A stretch of 64,000 nucleotides of DNA from Pseudoxanthomonas sp. Root630 (GCF_001427585.1 NZ_LMGY01000020.1:62001-126000), one strand, 5' to 3'; shown: positions 54,205 through 63,745, numbered from the stretch's first letter. Numbers and translations are program-made. The notes: generated from the sequence alone by a model not told the origin.

Positions 54205-55605
54205 TCAGGCGGCGTCCGGTCCGAACAGTCCGCGCACCGCGGTTTCGGCCTGGCCACGCAGTTCGGGGATGGCGATGCTCTCCCAGACGCAGCCGATGCG
54301 CAGGCTGCCGAGGATGAATACGCGCGGTTGCGACACGCCCTGCGCATCGACCATCCGGCCATCGCGCGCGGCCTTCAGGCCGATGCCGTGCGGTCCGCCC
54401 TGTGCATGGCCCTTGCCGAGCAGATCGTGCAGCAAGGGGCTGCGCATGGTCTGCGCGCGCATTTCCACACCGGTGGCGTTGACCACGTAATCGACGTCGA
54501 ACTCGTCGATCCGGCCGTCGCGTGCATGCGTGCTGACGCGCAGGCGATGGCCTTCCGCCATCACCGTATCCAGGCGGCCGCGGTGCAGGCGCAGCTGGCC
54601 GCGCTCGAGCAGCGCCTGCAGGCGCGCATGCACCTCGGGGGCGATGCGGTGGCGATGCACGTCCCACTGGCGCACCACGTGGCGCAGGAAGCGGCGCTGG
54701 TCCGGTAGCGAAAGCGATTGCCACAGCGCCTGGCCGTGCGGGCGGATGCGCTCCATCACCGACTGCCACGGCAGGCCGTCGGCCACGGCCTGCTTCGCCG
54801 ACGCACGCAGGAAGCGCATGCGCGCGCGCAGGCCCATCGCCTGCAGCGGCGCGGGATCGTACGTGGCGGCCGGGCCGTGGCAATGCGGCAACGGCAGCAG
54901 GGCATGCCGCGACAGCACATGGATCGTGCCCGCGTGGTCGTTGTCGGCCAGGCTGAGCACGGTGTCGACCATGCTCAGGCCGGAGCCGACGATGCACAGG
55001 TCGGCATCGGCCGGGATCGCCTTGATCGCATCGAAATCCCAGGCGGCCAACGAGCGCCCCGCCGGCAACTGCGGGGCGCCCCGGGCCGGCAGCGGCTTGG
55101 GCGTATTGCCTACCGCCAGCACGACGCCCTTGGCACGCAATGCGCCGTGCGCCTCGAGGCGCAGCGTCGCGCTTTCGGCATCCGGTTCGAGTTCGGTGAC
55201 GCGGTCCTGCACGATCTGCAGCGTCGCCGGACTCGCCGCGATGGCTTCGCCCAGCCGGACGCGCAGGTAGTCGCCGTAGCGTCGGCGCTCGATGAACGCA
55301 TGCGCCAACGTGTCGCGATCGGGGCCGCCGGGCGGCGTGGTGGCCACCACGTAGTCGAGGAAGTCCGCGGGCTGGTCGTCGAAGGCGCTCATCCGCGCGG
55401 CCGGCACGTTCAGCACGTGCTCGCCATGCGTCGTCGCATACGCCACGCCCTGCGCGAGTACATCGCGGGGCTCGATCATCACGATGCGCAGCGGGCCGTT
55501 GGCCTGGCGCAGCGCCTGCATCGCGACCAGCACGCCGCCGGCGCCGCCGCCGATGATCGCAAGGTCGCAGGGCGGCAGCGGGGCGGTCGGGGTGTCTTCG
55601 CTCAT
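54205..55605 (-). CDS. FAD/NAD(P)-binding protein
   Basis: This 466-residue flavoprotein begins with the dinucleotide-binding motif CDLAIIGGGAGGVLVAMQAL, has a second Rossmann motif DLCIVGSGLSMVDTVLSLAD and the late YVVNATGVE. It belongs to the FAD-NAD(P)-binding (HI0933/HpnW-like) group. The ATG at 55605 is used because the longer frame upstream lacks similarity. Substrate unknown. Confidence 0.8.
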   Translation of the reverse strand: MSEDTPTAPLPPCDLAIIGGGAGGVLVAMQALRQANGPLRIVMIEPRDVLAQGVAYATTHGEHVLNVPAARMSAFDDQPADFLDYVVATTPPGGPDRDTLAHAFIERRRYGDYLRVRLGEAIAASPATLQIVQDRVTELEPDAESATLRLEAHGALRAKGVVLAVGNTPKPLPARGAPQLPAGRSLAAWDFDAIKAIPADADLCIVGSGLSMVDTVLSLADNDHAGTIHVLSRHALLPLPHCHGPAATYDPAPLQAMGLRARMRFLRASAKQAVADGLPWQSVMERIRPHGQALWQSLSLPDQRRFLRHVVRQWDVHRHRIAPEVHARLQALLERGQLRLHRGRLDTVMAEGHRLRVSTHARDGRIDEFDVDYVVNATGVEMRAQTMRSPLLHDLLGKGHAQGGPHGIGLKAARDGRMVDAQGVSQPRVFILGSLRIGCVWESIAIPELRGQAETAVRGLFGPDAA

Positions 55606-55649
55606 GCGCCCATTGTAGCGAATGGCCCGCGTTGCCCCGGTCCGGATGG

Positions 55650-57059
55650 CTACATCAGCGAGTCCGCCAGGCGCGCGATGCCTTCGCGGCTGCGCTGCCA
55701 GCCGGGGCGCCGGCGCCATGTCCCTGCTTCCACGACGTCGGCATGCGCCAGGTAGTCGGCTTCGATGGCGCGGATGCGCGCCACGACATCGGCGTCGTAG
55801 CAGACCAGCCCGATCTCCGCATTCAGCGCGAACGAGCGGATATCCAGGTTGATCGAGCCGACCAGAGCGATGTCGTCATCCACGGTCAGGTGCTTGGCAT
55901 GCAGGAAATGCGGGCGATAGAGCGCGATCTTCACCCCGCAGGCGAGCAGTTCCGCGTAGTAGGACTGCTGCGCCCACGCCGTCAGCGGCTGGTTGTTGGT
56001 GGCCGACAGCACCAGCTGCACGTCCACGCCCGACAGCGCCGCGATGCGCAACGCGCTCAGCGTGGCGTCGTCGGGCACGAAATAGGGCGTGGTCAGCACC
56101 ACCTTGCGGCGGGCCAGGTGGATCAGCGCGTTGACGGTGTCGCGCGCGTTCTCGAACGGATAGGCCGGTCCGCTGGGCAGCAGTTGCGCGGGAACATCCT
56201 GCGGCTGCACCGAGAGGTCCGGCGGCACGTCCAGCCGCTCGCCGGTCTCGATGTACCAGTCGCTGGCGAATACGGCCTCCAGGTGCGAGACCACCGGCCC
56301 CTGCACGCGGGCCACCAGTTCGCGGTTGGGATGGCCGACGACGAAGGAAGCGTCGGCCAGATTCTGCGAGCCCACGTAACCGATGCCATTGTCGATCACC
56401 GCCACCTTGCGGTGGTTGCGCAGGTCCATGCGGCCGCTGCGCCGCCAGCGCAGGCCACCGGGGAGCATGTCGTGCACGATGACGCCGGCCGTGCGCAGTC
56501 GCGTGCGATACGCGCGAAGACCGCGCTTGGCGCCGACGGCATCCAGCAGCACCCGGCACGTCACGCCCCGCGCGGCGGCGTCGCACAGTGCCGTGGCCAC
56601 CGCCTCGCCGACAGCATCGTCGAACATCAGGTAGTACAGCAGGTGGACCTGGCGCTTCGCGGCGCCGATGTCGTCGAGCAGCGCACGCAGCGACGCGTCG
56701 TAGTCGTCCAACAGCGCCACCGCATTGCCGTGGGTGGGCATGAACGCGCCCTGGCGTTCGATCAGCGGCGCCATCTCGGCGGCGGCACCGTCGCGCGGTG
56801 TCCAGCGCAGCGCGCTGAGCGGGCGCTGTTCTTCGCGGATCACATCGGTGGCGCGGGCCTGCCGGGCGATGCGTTCCCGCGACAGCCAGGGATGTCCCAG
56901 CAGCAGGTACAGCGGCAGGCCGAGCAGCGGCACGAAGCCGACCAGCAGCAGCCAGCTGCGCGCGGCGGCCGGAGTGGTCCGGCTGGGGATCCACCACAGC
57001 GCCGCCAGCCGGATCAGCCAGTCGATGATCAACAGGGCGGTGCCGAATGACCACTCCAT
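55650..57059 (-). CDS. cls: Cardiolipin synthase (phospholipase D type)
   Basis: This 469-residue membrane enzyme has two N-terminal helices (ALLIIDWLIRLAALWWI; WLLLVGFVPLLGLPLYLLLG) and two HKD catalytic motifs: LRNHRKVAVIDNGIGYVGSQ and FLHAKHLTVDDDIALVGSIN. It joins two phosphatidylglycerols to cardiolipin. The order of domains matches ClsA-type enzymes. It lies 44 bp upstream of the flavoprotein gene on the same strand. Confidence 0.92.
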   Translation of the reverse strand: MEWSFGTALLIIDWLIRLAALWWIPSRTTPAAARSWLLLVGFVPLLGLPLYLLLGHPWLSRERIARQARATDVIREEQRPLSALRWTPRDGAAAEMAPLIERQGAFMPTHGNAVALLDDYDASLRALLDDIGAAKRQVHLLYYLMFDDAVGEAVATALCDAAARGVTCRVLLDAVGAKRGLRAYRTRLRTAGVIVHDMLPGGLRWRRSGRMDLRNHRKVAVIDNGIGYVGSQNLADASFVVGHPNRELVARVQGPVVSHLEAVFASDWYIETGERLDVPPDLSVQPQDVPAQLLPSGPAYPFENARDTVNALIHLARRKVVLTTPYFVPDDATLSALRIAALSGVDVQLVLSATNNQPLTAWAQQSYYAELLACGVKIALYRPHFLHAKHLTVDDDIALVGSINLDIRSFALNAEIGLVCYDADVVARIRAIEADYLAHADVVEAGTWRRRPGWQRSREGIARLADSLM

Positions 57060-57129
57060 GCGGCGCTACCGTCGGAAGGGGATGTGCCGATTCTGCGCAG
57101 GCACGCGGGCAAAAGAAAACCCGAGTAGC

Positions 57130-57205
57130 TGCTCCTTCTCCCCGCATCCGGGGAGAAGGAGCCCGAAGAGCCTGCCCCGCACTTGATACGGGGGCGGATG
57201 AGGGG
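57130..57205. repeat. Intergenic repeat related to the one at 1372-1507
   Basis: CCTTCTCCCCGCATCCGGGG, GAGAAGGAGCCCGAAGAGCC and GGCGGATGAGGGG resemble the block between glyQ and glyS (GGGAGAAGGTGCCCGAAGGG, GCGGATGAGGG). It appears to be the same dispersed family. Confidence 0.5.
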
Positions 57206-57237
57206 CAGCTTTCCTGCGTTGCTGGAGCCGGAAAGAA

Positions 57238-57261
57238 AAAACCCCGCCGAAGCGGGGTTTT
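57238..57261. terminator. Bidirectional terminator downstream of rpmG
   Basis: AAAACCCCGC-CGAA-GCGGGGTTTT is a perfect 10-bp stem with A and T tracts on both sides, so it can terminate on either strand. For the rpmB-rpmG operon (minus) it lies about 80 bp past the rpmG stop. Confidence 0.85.
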
Positions 57262-57274
57262 CGTTGAGACGCGG

Positions 57275-57298
57275 GATCCCCGCCTGCGCGGGGATGAC
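57275..57298. repeat. REP unit, family 1
   Basis: GATCCCCGCCTGCGCGGGGATGAC aligns with the arms of the REPIN at 11061 (TTCCCGCCTTCGCGGGAATGAC) with compensating changes in the stem. It is a single unit with no inverted partner nearby. Confidence 0.7.
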
Positions 57299-57341
57299 GC
57301 CATGACACCGGCGAACGCGCGAGCGCGTTCGCGTCATGGCG

Positions 57342-57506
57342 TCACTTGATCTTGCCTTCCTTGTAGATCACGTGCTTGCGCACGACCGGGTCGTACTTCT
57401 TGATTTCCATCTTGCCCGGGGTGTTCTTCTTGTTCTTGTCCGTCGTGTAGAAGTGGCCGGTGTTGGCCGAGGAGATCAGACGGATCTTGTCGCGCTTGGA
57501 TGCCAT
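57342..57506 (-). CDS. rpmG: 50S ribosomal protein L33
   Basis: This 54-residue protein reads [40 protein letters not shown] and [14 protein letters not shown]. It lacks the CxxC pairs, so it is the zinc-independent (C-minus) form. It directly follows rpmB (13-bp gap). Confidence 0.97.
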   Translation of the reverse strand: MASKRDKIRLISSANTGHFYTTDKNKKNTPGKMEIKKYDPVVRKHVIYKEGKIK

Positions 57507-57519
57507 GTGTAGTTACTCC

Positions 57520-57756
57520 TCAGACCTTTTCGCCGCGGGCACGCAGCTCGGCCAGAACGGAATCGATGCCGTTCTTGTCGATGGTGCGCAGCGCGTGCGC
57601 GGACACTTTCAGCTTGATCCAGCGGTTTTCGCTGGCGACCCAGAAGCGGCGCTCGTGCAGGTTGGGCAGGAAACGACGACGGGTCTTGTTGTTGGCGTGC
57701 GAGACGTTGTTACCGGTCTGCACACGCTTGCCGGTGACTTGGCATACGCGGGACAT
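57520..57756 (-). CDS. rpmB: 50S ribosomal protein L28
   Basis: This 78-residue protein begins [20 protein letters not shown] and contains [21 protein letters not shown] use the ATG at 57756, the conserved start; the open frame upstream is not L28. It is first in the rpmB-rpmG operon. Confidence 0.97.
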   Translation of the reverse strand: MSRVCQVTGKRVQTGNNVSHANNKTRRRFLPNLHERRFWVASENRWIKLKVSAHALRTIDKNGIDSVLAELRARGEKV

Positions 57757-58103
57757 ACGCACCTCGATAGGTAATTGTGTCGCCCATAGCCCGGGAGACG
57801 GCGGCCCGGCGGACGTCCTGCAGGGCAGGACGGACACCACGCGAAACGGTGGAAAACCGCTGCAGACACAAGCCGGAATCGCGTTTCCGGCCGCAGATCC
57901 GGACAGACCGGACGCAGCGAGCCGCGCATTATGCGTGACTTCCCCTTTGTGCGCAAGCACTTACGGCAGGTCCGGGGAGGGCGCCTTGGGCTTCCGGCCC
58001 CCAACCCGGGGTTATGGGGTCCGCATGGTTTTCGATTGGCCGCCTCCCGGGCGCTTGGTTACGGTGGATGGGCCGGATACGCCGGCATCCTGGAGGAACA
58101 CGC
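57757..58103. other. Non-coding divergent region between rpmB and the DgcN-like gene
   Basis: This 347-bp region must hold the rpmBG promoter (minus) and that of the DgcN-like gene (plus), whose ribosome site TGGAGGAAC lies at about 58091-58099. I see no gene here and cannot assign clear promoter boxes. Confidence 0.4.
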
Positions 58104-59132
58104 ATGTCCGAGCCCGCCAGCTGGGGTCCCCCTTACCTGCTCTATCTGGGTAACGCGCAGGACGACCTGGCAGCCAAGACCGCCCGGGGACTGGCCTACT
58201 GGCGGCCGACGTGGTGCGTGGGCCAGGTGCGCGGACCGCGCTGCCAGACCAGCGTCGGGCTGCCGGACCTGGATTTCGCCCAGGCACGGGCCGCGGGGGC
58301 GCGGACGCTGCTGGTGGGCGTGGCCAATGCGGGCGGGGTGATGGATGCCGATACCGTGGAAGCGGTACTGGCGGCGATGGAGGCGGGGTTGCACGTGGCC
58401 TCGGGCCTGCACCAGCGCCTCGCCGACGAGCCCCGTATCCGGGAGACCGCCAGCCGACTGGGGCGCGTGCTGTTCGATGCCCGCCGCCCGCCGGTGCTGG
58501 ACGTGGGCAAGGCGGTGCGGCGCGTGGGGCGGCGCCTGCTCACCGTGGGCACCGATTGCTCGGTCGGCAAGATGTACACGACGCTGGCGCTCGAACGCGA
58601 ACTGCGGTCCCGCAACGTGGCGGCGGACTTCCGCGCCACCGGGCAGACCGGCATCTTCATCGCGGGCGGGCATGGCGTGCCGATCGACGCGGTCGTCGCG
58701 GATTTCATCTCGGGCGCGGCCGAATGGGTGTCGCCGGCACGCGACGACGACGGCTGGGACCTGATCGAAGGCCAGGGTTCGCTGTTCCACCCCTCGTTCG
58801 CAGGCGTATCGCTGGGTTTGCTGCATGGCGCGCAGCCCGATGTGCTGGTGCTCTGCCATGAACCCACGCGCCAGCACATGCGTGGGTTGCCCCATTACGC
58901 GTTGCCCAGGCTGGAGGACTGCCTGGCCGCGAACCTGCAGGCCGCGCGCCTCACCTCGCCCGGCGTGCAGGTGGCGGGCATCGCGATGGACACGTCCCGG
59001 TTGCCGCGCGACCAGGCGGCCAGCCTGTGTTCGCATGTCGAAAGGCGCTTCGGCCTGCCATGCCAGGACCCGCTCGCCGACGGGGTGGCGCGCATCGCGG
59101 ACCGGGTGCTGGAGCTTCATCCCGCCGCGTGA
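58104..59132 (+). CDS. dgcN: DUF1611 protein, D-glutamate N-acetyltransferase DgcN-like
   Basis: This 342-residue protein contains a P-loop-like LTVGTDCSVGKMYTTLALER (about 148) and FRATGQTGIFIAGGHGVPID, typical of DUF1611 proteins. Characterised members (DgcN) act in D-glutamate catabolism, acetylating D-Glu. The usual partner DgcA is not in this window. A LysR gene follows 58 bp downstream on the same strand. The gene symbol rests on family resemblance. Confidence 0.7.
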   Translation: MSEPASWGPPYLLYLGNAQDDLAAKTARGLAYWRPTWCVGQVRGPRCQTSVGLPDLDFAQARAAGARTLLVGVANAGGVMDADTVEAVLAAMEAGLHVASGLHQRLADEPRIRETASRLGRVLFDARRPPVLDVGKAVRRVGRRLLTVGTDCSVGKMYTTLALERELRSRNVAADFRATGQTGIFIAGGHGVPIDAVVADFISGAAEWVSPARDDDGWDLIEGQGSLFHPSFAGVSLGLLHGAQPDVLVLCHEPTRQHMRGLPHYALPRLEDCLAANLQAARLTSPGVQVAGIAMDTSRLPRDQAASLCSHVERRFGLPCQDPLADGVARIADRVLELHPAA

Positions 59133-59190
59133 GGACAGGGGTGCAGGGTCCGGGCCTACGTATGATGCGGACCATCAGGAGGAGGGACGC

Positions 59191-60081
59191 ATGCGCCTGC
59201 GCCATATCGAACTGTTCCAGGCGCTGCTGCAGGCCGGCACGCTGACCGGCGCCGCGCGGCTGCTGCACATCTCGCAGCCGGCGGCCAGCAAGTTGTTGCA
59301 GCATGCGGAGGCGCAACTGGGATTCACGCTGTTCGAACGCGTGAACGGACGATTGGTGCTGACGCCGCAAGGCCTGCTGATGCGCGAGCACATCGAGCGT
59401 GTCGGGGATGAACTGGCCGACCTGGACCGGCTGGCGCGCAACATGGTCGCCCCGGGCAGCACGGCGCTGCGCGTGGTCGCCACGCCCACGCTGGCCGGCG
59501 CGTTGTTGCCGGCGGCGATGCGCGCGCTGTCGGCGCGCTACGCCGATGCGCAGGTGCAACTGCTCACGCAGCACACGCGCGAGATCGTCGATGCGCTGCG
59601 CCTGCGCGATGCGGACATCGGCCTGACCCTGCAGGCCGTGCACGTACCCGGCATCCGCCTGCTGGCCCTCGGCGAAAGCCGCGCCCATGCCATCGCACCG
59701 CCCGGGTACTGGAGTGACGAAGCGCTGCGCGAACCGCTACCCCGTGCCGCGCTGGCCGACCAGGCGATGGTGGGTCTGGACGTGAGGGACGCGCTGGGCC
59801 GCGCTGTCCGCCAGCACCTGCAGGATCTCGCGCCGCCGCCGCGCCTGCGCATACGCGTGCAGACCTATCCGCTGGCCCGTGCGCTGGTCGCCGACGGTCA
59901 TGGGCTGGCGGTCGTGGATGCATTCACCGCGCGGACGCCGGGCCCGGCGGTGCAGGTGCGGCCGCTCGATCCGCCACTGCCGGTCACGTTGCACGCGCTG
60001 TTGCGCGACGGCGAGCCGCCGATGCCGGTGCAGCGGCACTTCATCGACAGCGTGAAGCGGTTGGCGCGCGACTACGGCTGA
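59191..60081 (+). CDS. LysR-family transcriptional regulator
   Basis: This 296-residue regulator has a winged-helix start RLRHIELFQALLQAGTLTGA and ISQPAASKLLQHAEAQLGFT, then a periplasmic-binding-type effector domain. An AGGAGGAGG ribosome site fixes the ATG at 59191. Position next to the DgcN-like gene suggests it controls D-glutamate use, as for DgcR-type regulators; this is inference. Its last 10 bp overlap the convergent DUF885 gene. Confidence 0.85.
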   Translation: MRLRHIELFQALLQAGTLTGAARLLHISQPAASKLLQHAEAQLGFTLFERVNGRLVLTPQGLLMREHIERVGDELADLDRLARNMVAPGSTALRVVATPTLAGALLPAAMRALSARYADAQVQLLTQHTREIVDALRLRDADIGLTLQAVHVPGIRLLALGESRAHAIAPPGYWSDEALREPLPRAALADQAMVGLDVRDALGRAVRQHLQDLAPPPRLRIRVQTYPLARALVADGHGLAVVDAFTARTPGPAVQVRPLDPPLPVTLHALLRDGEPPMPVQRHFIDSVKRLARDYG

Positions 60082-61832
60082 GACGCGACCGCCTGCCGGC
60101 GCTCGCGCACCCAGGCGCGGATCTGCTCTTCCAGCACGGGCAGCGTGACGGAACCCTGCTTCAGTACGGCATCGTGGAAGGCCTTGATGTCGAACTTCGA
60201 CCCCAGTTCCCGCTCCGCCTCGCCACGCAGGCGGACGATGGCGATCTCGCCCAGCTTGTAGCTCAGTGCCTGGGCCGGCCAGGAGATGTAGCGGTCCACC
60301 TCGGTGGTCACTTCGTGCTCGGACAGGGCGGTATGGTCGCGCAGGTAGGCCAGGGCCTGGTCGCGGGTCCAGCCCTTGTGGTGCACGCCGGTGTCGATCA
60401 CCAGGCGGGCCGCGCGCCACATCTCGTAGGTCAGCCGGCCGAAGTCCTCGTAGGGCGTCTCGTAGATGCCCATCTCCTTGCCCAGCTTCTCGGTGTACAG
60501 CGCCCAGCCTTCGCCATAGGCCGAGATGTAGTTGTCCCGACGGAAGGCGGGTTGTTCACCCTGCTCCTGCGCCAGTGCGGCCTGCAACGAGTGACCGGGC
60601 GAGGATTCGTGCAGGGTCAGCGCCGGCAGGTTGTAGAGCGGGCGCGAGGGCAGGTTGTAGGTGTTGAGCCAGTAGGTGCCCAGGCCGCCGCGACCGGCGG
60701 TCCAGAACGGCGCGATGTCGGCCGGCACCTCGACGATGGTGAAGCGCCCGCGCGGCAGCGTGCCGATGTACTTGCCGACCTCGCCATCGACGCGCTTGGA
60801 GATCCACGCCGCGCGGTCGAGCAGTTGCTGCGGCGTCTTCGCGTAGAACTGCGGATCGGTGCGCAGGAAGGTCAGGAATTCGGCGAACGTCCCCTTGAAG
60901 CCGGTCTGCTTGATCACCTCCTGCATCTCGGCCTGGATGCGTGCGACTTCCTTCAGGCCGATGGCGTGGATCTGTTCTGCGCTCAGGTCCAGCGTGGTGT
61001 ATTCGCGGATCTGCTGCGCGTAGAAATCCTTGCCGCCCGGCATCGCTTCGGCCGCCAGCGTGGTGCGTGCCTGCGGCACGTACTCGGTGCGGAAGAACGC
61101 CAGCAGCGCGCCGAACGCGGGCACGACCTGTTCGCTGATGGCCGCGCGCGCCTCCTTGCGCAGCGCTTCCTGCTCCGCCGCGGGGATGCCGGCCGGCATC
61201 TTCTTGTACGGTGCGTAGAAGGTGGACTGCTCGGGGTCGCGCTGTTCGGCCACGGCGGCGATCGAGACATCGCGGCCGTCCAGCACCGCGCGCGGCACGG
61301 TGAAGCCGCGCGCCAGGCCGGCACGCATGTTGGCGATGTGCTGGTCGAAGTGGCGCGGCACGTCGCGCAGGCGCGCGGCATAGGCGCGGTAGTCGTCCGC
61401 CGTCTTCATCTGGCGGCGCGCCATGAACGACAGGTTCGACCAGAACGACGAATCGGAATTGAAGGGCATCTCGTATGCGCGCAGGCGCACTTCCGCCGCC
61501 AGGTTCTCCACCTGCGGGCGGTAGATCGCCAGGTTGATGCGGTTCTCGGCCGACAGTTGCGTGGCGTCGATGCCGTCGAGGTCCTTCAGGACCTGCTCCC
61601 ATACCTTCAGCCGCGCCTGGTGGGCGGAGGCGCCGACATCGGGCAGGCGGGTGTTGTCTCCGCTGGTGTCGGTGTCCTCGTCGGCCTGGCCGGTCTGTTC
61701 CTGCCGCCACTTCCATTCCTTCTCGTAGAGCGCCTGGAAGCGCTGGTCGGCGTCGGAGGGCGTGAAGGCGAGCGCCTGCAGGGGCGCGCAGGCCAGCAGG
61801 AGGGCGGCGATGCGGAGGTTCAAGGCGTACAT
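60072..61832 (-). CDS. DUF885 family secreted protein
   Basis: This 586-residue protein has a signal peptide (LLLACAPLQALAFTPS). The conserved LTLHESSPGHSLQAALAQEQ (H-E-x3-G-H, metal-binding-like) and ISAYGEGWALYTEKLGKEMG with WRAARLVIDTGVHHKGW are hallmarks of DUF885, related to M32-like metallopeptidases. Probably a periplasmic peptidase. I use the ATG at 61832 (MYALNLRI). Confidence 0.85.
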   Translation of the reverse strand: MYALNLRIAALLLACAPLQALAFTPSDADQRFQALYEKEWKWRQEQTGQADEDTDTSGDNTRLPDVGASAHQARLKVWEQVLKDLDGIDATQLSAENRINLAIYRPQVENLAAEVRLRAYEMPFNSDSSFWSNLSFMARRQMKTADDYRAYAARLRDVPRHFDQHIANMRAGLARGFTVPRAVLDGRDVSIAAVAEQRDPEQSTFYAPYKKMPAGIPAAEQEALRKEARAAISEQVVPAFGALLAFFRTEYVPQARTTLAAEAMPGGKDFYAQQIREYTTLDLSAEQIHAIGLKEVARIQAEMQEVIKQTGFKGTFAEFLTFLRTDPQFYAKTPQQLLDRAAWISKRVDGEVGKYIGTLPRGRFTIVEVPADIAPFWTAGRGGLGTYWLNTYNLPSRPLYNLPALTLHESSPGHSLQAALAQEQGEQPAFRRDNYISAYGEGWALYTEKLGKEMGIYETPYEDFGRLTYEMWRAARLVIDTGVHHKGWTRDQALAYLRDHTALSEHEVTTEVDRYISWPAQALSYKLGEIAIVRLRGEAERELGSKFDIKAFHDAVLKQGSVTLPVLEEQIRAWVRERRQAVASQP

Positions 61833-61883
61833 CCGGTGGAAGCAGAAACCGGATGGTAATGCAGCGGCGCCATCGGTGCTTTT

Positions 61884-62039
61884 TGTAGGAGCGACGTAAG
61901 TCGCGACTGTGGCATCGACACACCATGACGCCCGCATCATGCAGTGAGCGGGCGGCCTGAGGCTGGGTTCTTGCGCAGCGCTGCGCTGAGAGGCGCCGTA
62001 GCCTGAGGGCGTGCGGTCGCGACTTACGTCGCTCCTACA
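61884..62039. repeat. REPIN, family 2 (24-bp inverted arms)
   Basis: The arm TGTAGGAGCGACGTAAGTCG (61884 onward, 24 bp) recurs exactly inverted at 62016-62039. Each arm holds a GCGACGTAAGTCGC dyad. The spacer is 108 bp. It is unrelated in sequence to the REPIN at 11061, so two REP families coexist. It lies between the DUF885 gene and parB. Confidence 0.85.
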
Positions 62040-62051
62040 GAAACGCCCGCG

Positions 62052-62948
62052 TCAGGCGCGCGTGCGCAGGCGCTCCAGCACGCCGTCCAGCGTGTCCAGG
62101 TCGGTGTACTGGATGACCAGCTTGCCCTTGCCGCCGCGCCCGTGGGCGATGGTGACGCGGGTGCCCAGGCTCTCGGAGAGTTCGGTTTCCAGCGACGCGA
62201 TGTCCGGCTGCGGCGCGGCCTTGGCAGGCTTGGCCTTCTTGCCGTTGACCGGTACCTTGCCGGCGGCGAACTGCTGCGCGCGATGCTCGACTTCGCGCAC
62301 CGACCAGCCCTGTTCGGCGGCGTCGGACGCCAACTTGCTGGCCAGGTCCGGCGACAGCGTCAGCAGGGCGCGGGCGTGGCCCATTTCCAGGCGTCGGGCT
62401 TCGAGCAGGGCGCGGATTGCGGGCGGCAGTTCCAGCAGGCGCAGCAGGTTGGAGACCGCCGCGCGCGAACGGCCGACGGCTTCGGCCGCTTCCGCATGCG
62501 TCAGCGAGAATTCGTTGATGAGGCGTTGCAGCGACTGCGCCTCTTCGAGCGGATTGAGGTCTTCGCGCTGGATGTTTTCGATCAGCGCCATCGCGATGAC
62601 GGTGCGGTCGTCCAGTTCGCGCACGACCACCGGCACTTCGGCCAGCCCGGCTTCCTGCGAGGCGCGCCAACGGCGTTCGCCGGCGACGATCTCGAACTTG
62701 CCCGGCGACAGTTCGCGCACGACGATCGGTTGGATGACGCCCTGCGCCTTGATCGATTCGGCCAGCTCGGTGAGCTTGGAGGCATCCATCTGCATGCGCG
62801 GCTGGTACTTGCCCGGCTGCAGCTGCTGCACGGGCAGGGTGCGCAGCGCCTCGCCCGGTTGCGCTTCCGGCGGCGGCGTCTCGGCGGCCTTCGGGCCGAG
62901 CAGGGCTTCCAGTCCGCGACCCAGGCCGCGCTTCTTCGGGGCGCTCAT
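62052..62948 (-). CDS. parB: Chromosome partitioning protein ParB
   Basis: This 298-residue CTPase and centromere-binding protein starts KKRGLGRGLEALLG, has box II IVAGERRWRASQEAGLAEVP and ALIENIQREDLNPLEEAQSL, and an HTH (LTHAEAAEAVGRSRAAVSNL). It spreads from parS to load the segregation machinery. The start codon overlaps the parA stop by 1 bp. The ATG at 62948 is chosen over the longer frame inside parA. Confidence 0.95.
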   Translation of the reverse strand: MSAPKKRGLGRGLEALLGPKAAETPPPEAQPGEALRTLPVQQLQPGKYQPRMQMDASKLTELAESIKAQGVIQPIVVRELSPGKFEIVAGERRWRASQEAGLAEVPVVVRELDDRTVIAMALIENIQREDLNPLEEAQSLQRLINEFSLTHAEAAEAVGRSRAAVSNLLRLLELPPAIRALLEARRLEMGHARALLTLSPDLASKLASDAAEQGWSVREVEHRAQQFAAGKVPVNGKKAKPAKAAPQPDIASLETELSESLGTRVTIAHGRGGKGKLVIQYTDLDTLDGVLERLRTRA

Positions 62949-63745
62949 CACGCATGCTCCATGTGCTGCTGTTGCTTCTTGCGGTCGGCCTGGCGGCGCA
63001 GGATCTCGCCGGCCAGGCCCAGGTAGGCCACGCCGCCGCGCGAGGCGCGGTCGTAGCCGACGATGCTCTGGCCATGGCTGGGCGCTTCGGCCACGCGCAC
63101 GTTGCGCGGCACGATGGTGCGGAACACCTTGTCGCCGAAGTGGGTGGTCAGTTCGCCGGACACGGCATTCGCCAGGTTGTTGCGGATGTCGAACATCGTG
63201 CGCAGCACGCCTTCGATCTCCAGGCCCGGGTTCAGGCGCGCGCGCAGCGCGTCGATCGTCTCCATCAGCGCGGACAGGCCTTCCAGCGCGTAGTACTCGC
63301 ACTGCATCGGCACCAGCACGGAGTCGGCGGCGGTCAGTGCGTTGAGCGTGAGCAGCGACAGGGCCGGCGGGCAGTCGACGATGATGAAGTCGTAGTCGCC
63401 CCGGAGTGGCTGCAGCGCGCTCTTCAGGCGCTGTTCGCGGCCGTCCGAGTCCATCAGCTGGATCTCGGCCGCGGTCAGGTCGATGTTGCCCGGCATCAGG
63501 TCGAAGCCTTCGGCCGTGGTGACCACGGCCCCCTTCGCTTCCACTTCGCCCAGCAACACGTCGCAGGTCGATGCTTCGACTTCGCGCTTGTCCACGCCGC
63601 TGCCCATCGTCGCATTGCCCTGCGCATCCAGGTCGACCAGCAGCACCCGCTGCGGCGCGCGTGCGAGCGCGGCGGCGAGGTTCACGGCGGTGGTCGTCTT
63701 GCCGACTCCGCCTTTCTGGTTGGCAATGGCAATGATGCGGGCCAT
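62948..63745 (-). CDS. parA: Chromosome partitioning ATPase ParA
   Basis: This 265-residue Walker ATPase of the MinD/ParA group starts MARIIAIANQKGGVGKTTTA (deviant Walker A with signature Lys), with IIVDCPPALSLLTLNAL as the switch region. It drives segregation together with ParB. It is first of the parAB pair and follows rsmG, the usual chromosomal order. Confidence 0.96.
   Translation of the reverse strand: MARIIAIANQKGGVGKTTTAVNLAAALARAPQRVLLVDLDAQGNATMGSGVDKREVEASTCDVLLGEVEAKGAVVTTAEGFDLMPGNIDLTAAEIQLMDSDGREQRLKSALQPLRGDYDFIIVDCPPALSLLTLNALTAADSVLVPMQCEYYALEGLSALMETIDALRARLNPGLEIEGVLRTMFDIRNNLANAVSGELTTHFGDKVFRTIVPRNVRVAEAPSHGQSIVGYDRASRGGVAYLGLAGEILRRQADRKKQQQHMEHA

Noticed and set aside
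51671..54490. A 939-codon plus-strand frame opposite the kinase gene
   Set aside because: Antisense shadow. The minus strand encodes clear SLC5, kinase and receiver domains; this frame encodes none.
57312..57331. GAACGCG-CGAG-CGCGTTC hairpin as the rpmG terminator
   Set aside because: It has no T-run; the hairpin at 57238-57261 has A and T tracts and is the better candidate.
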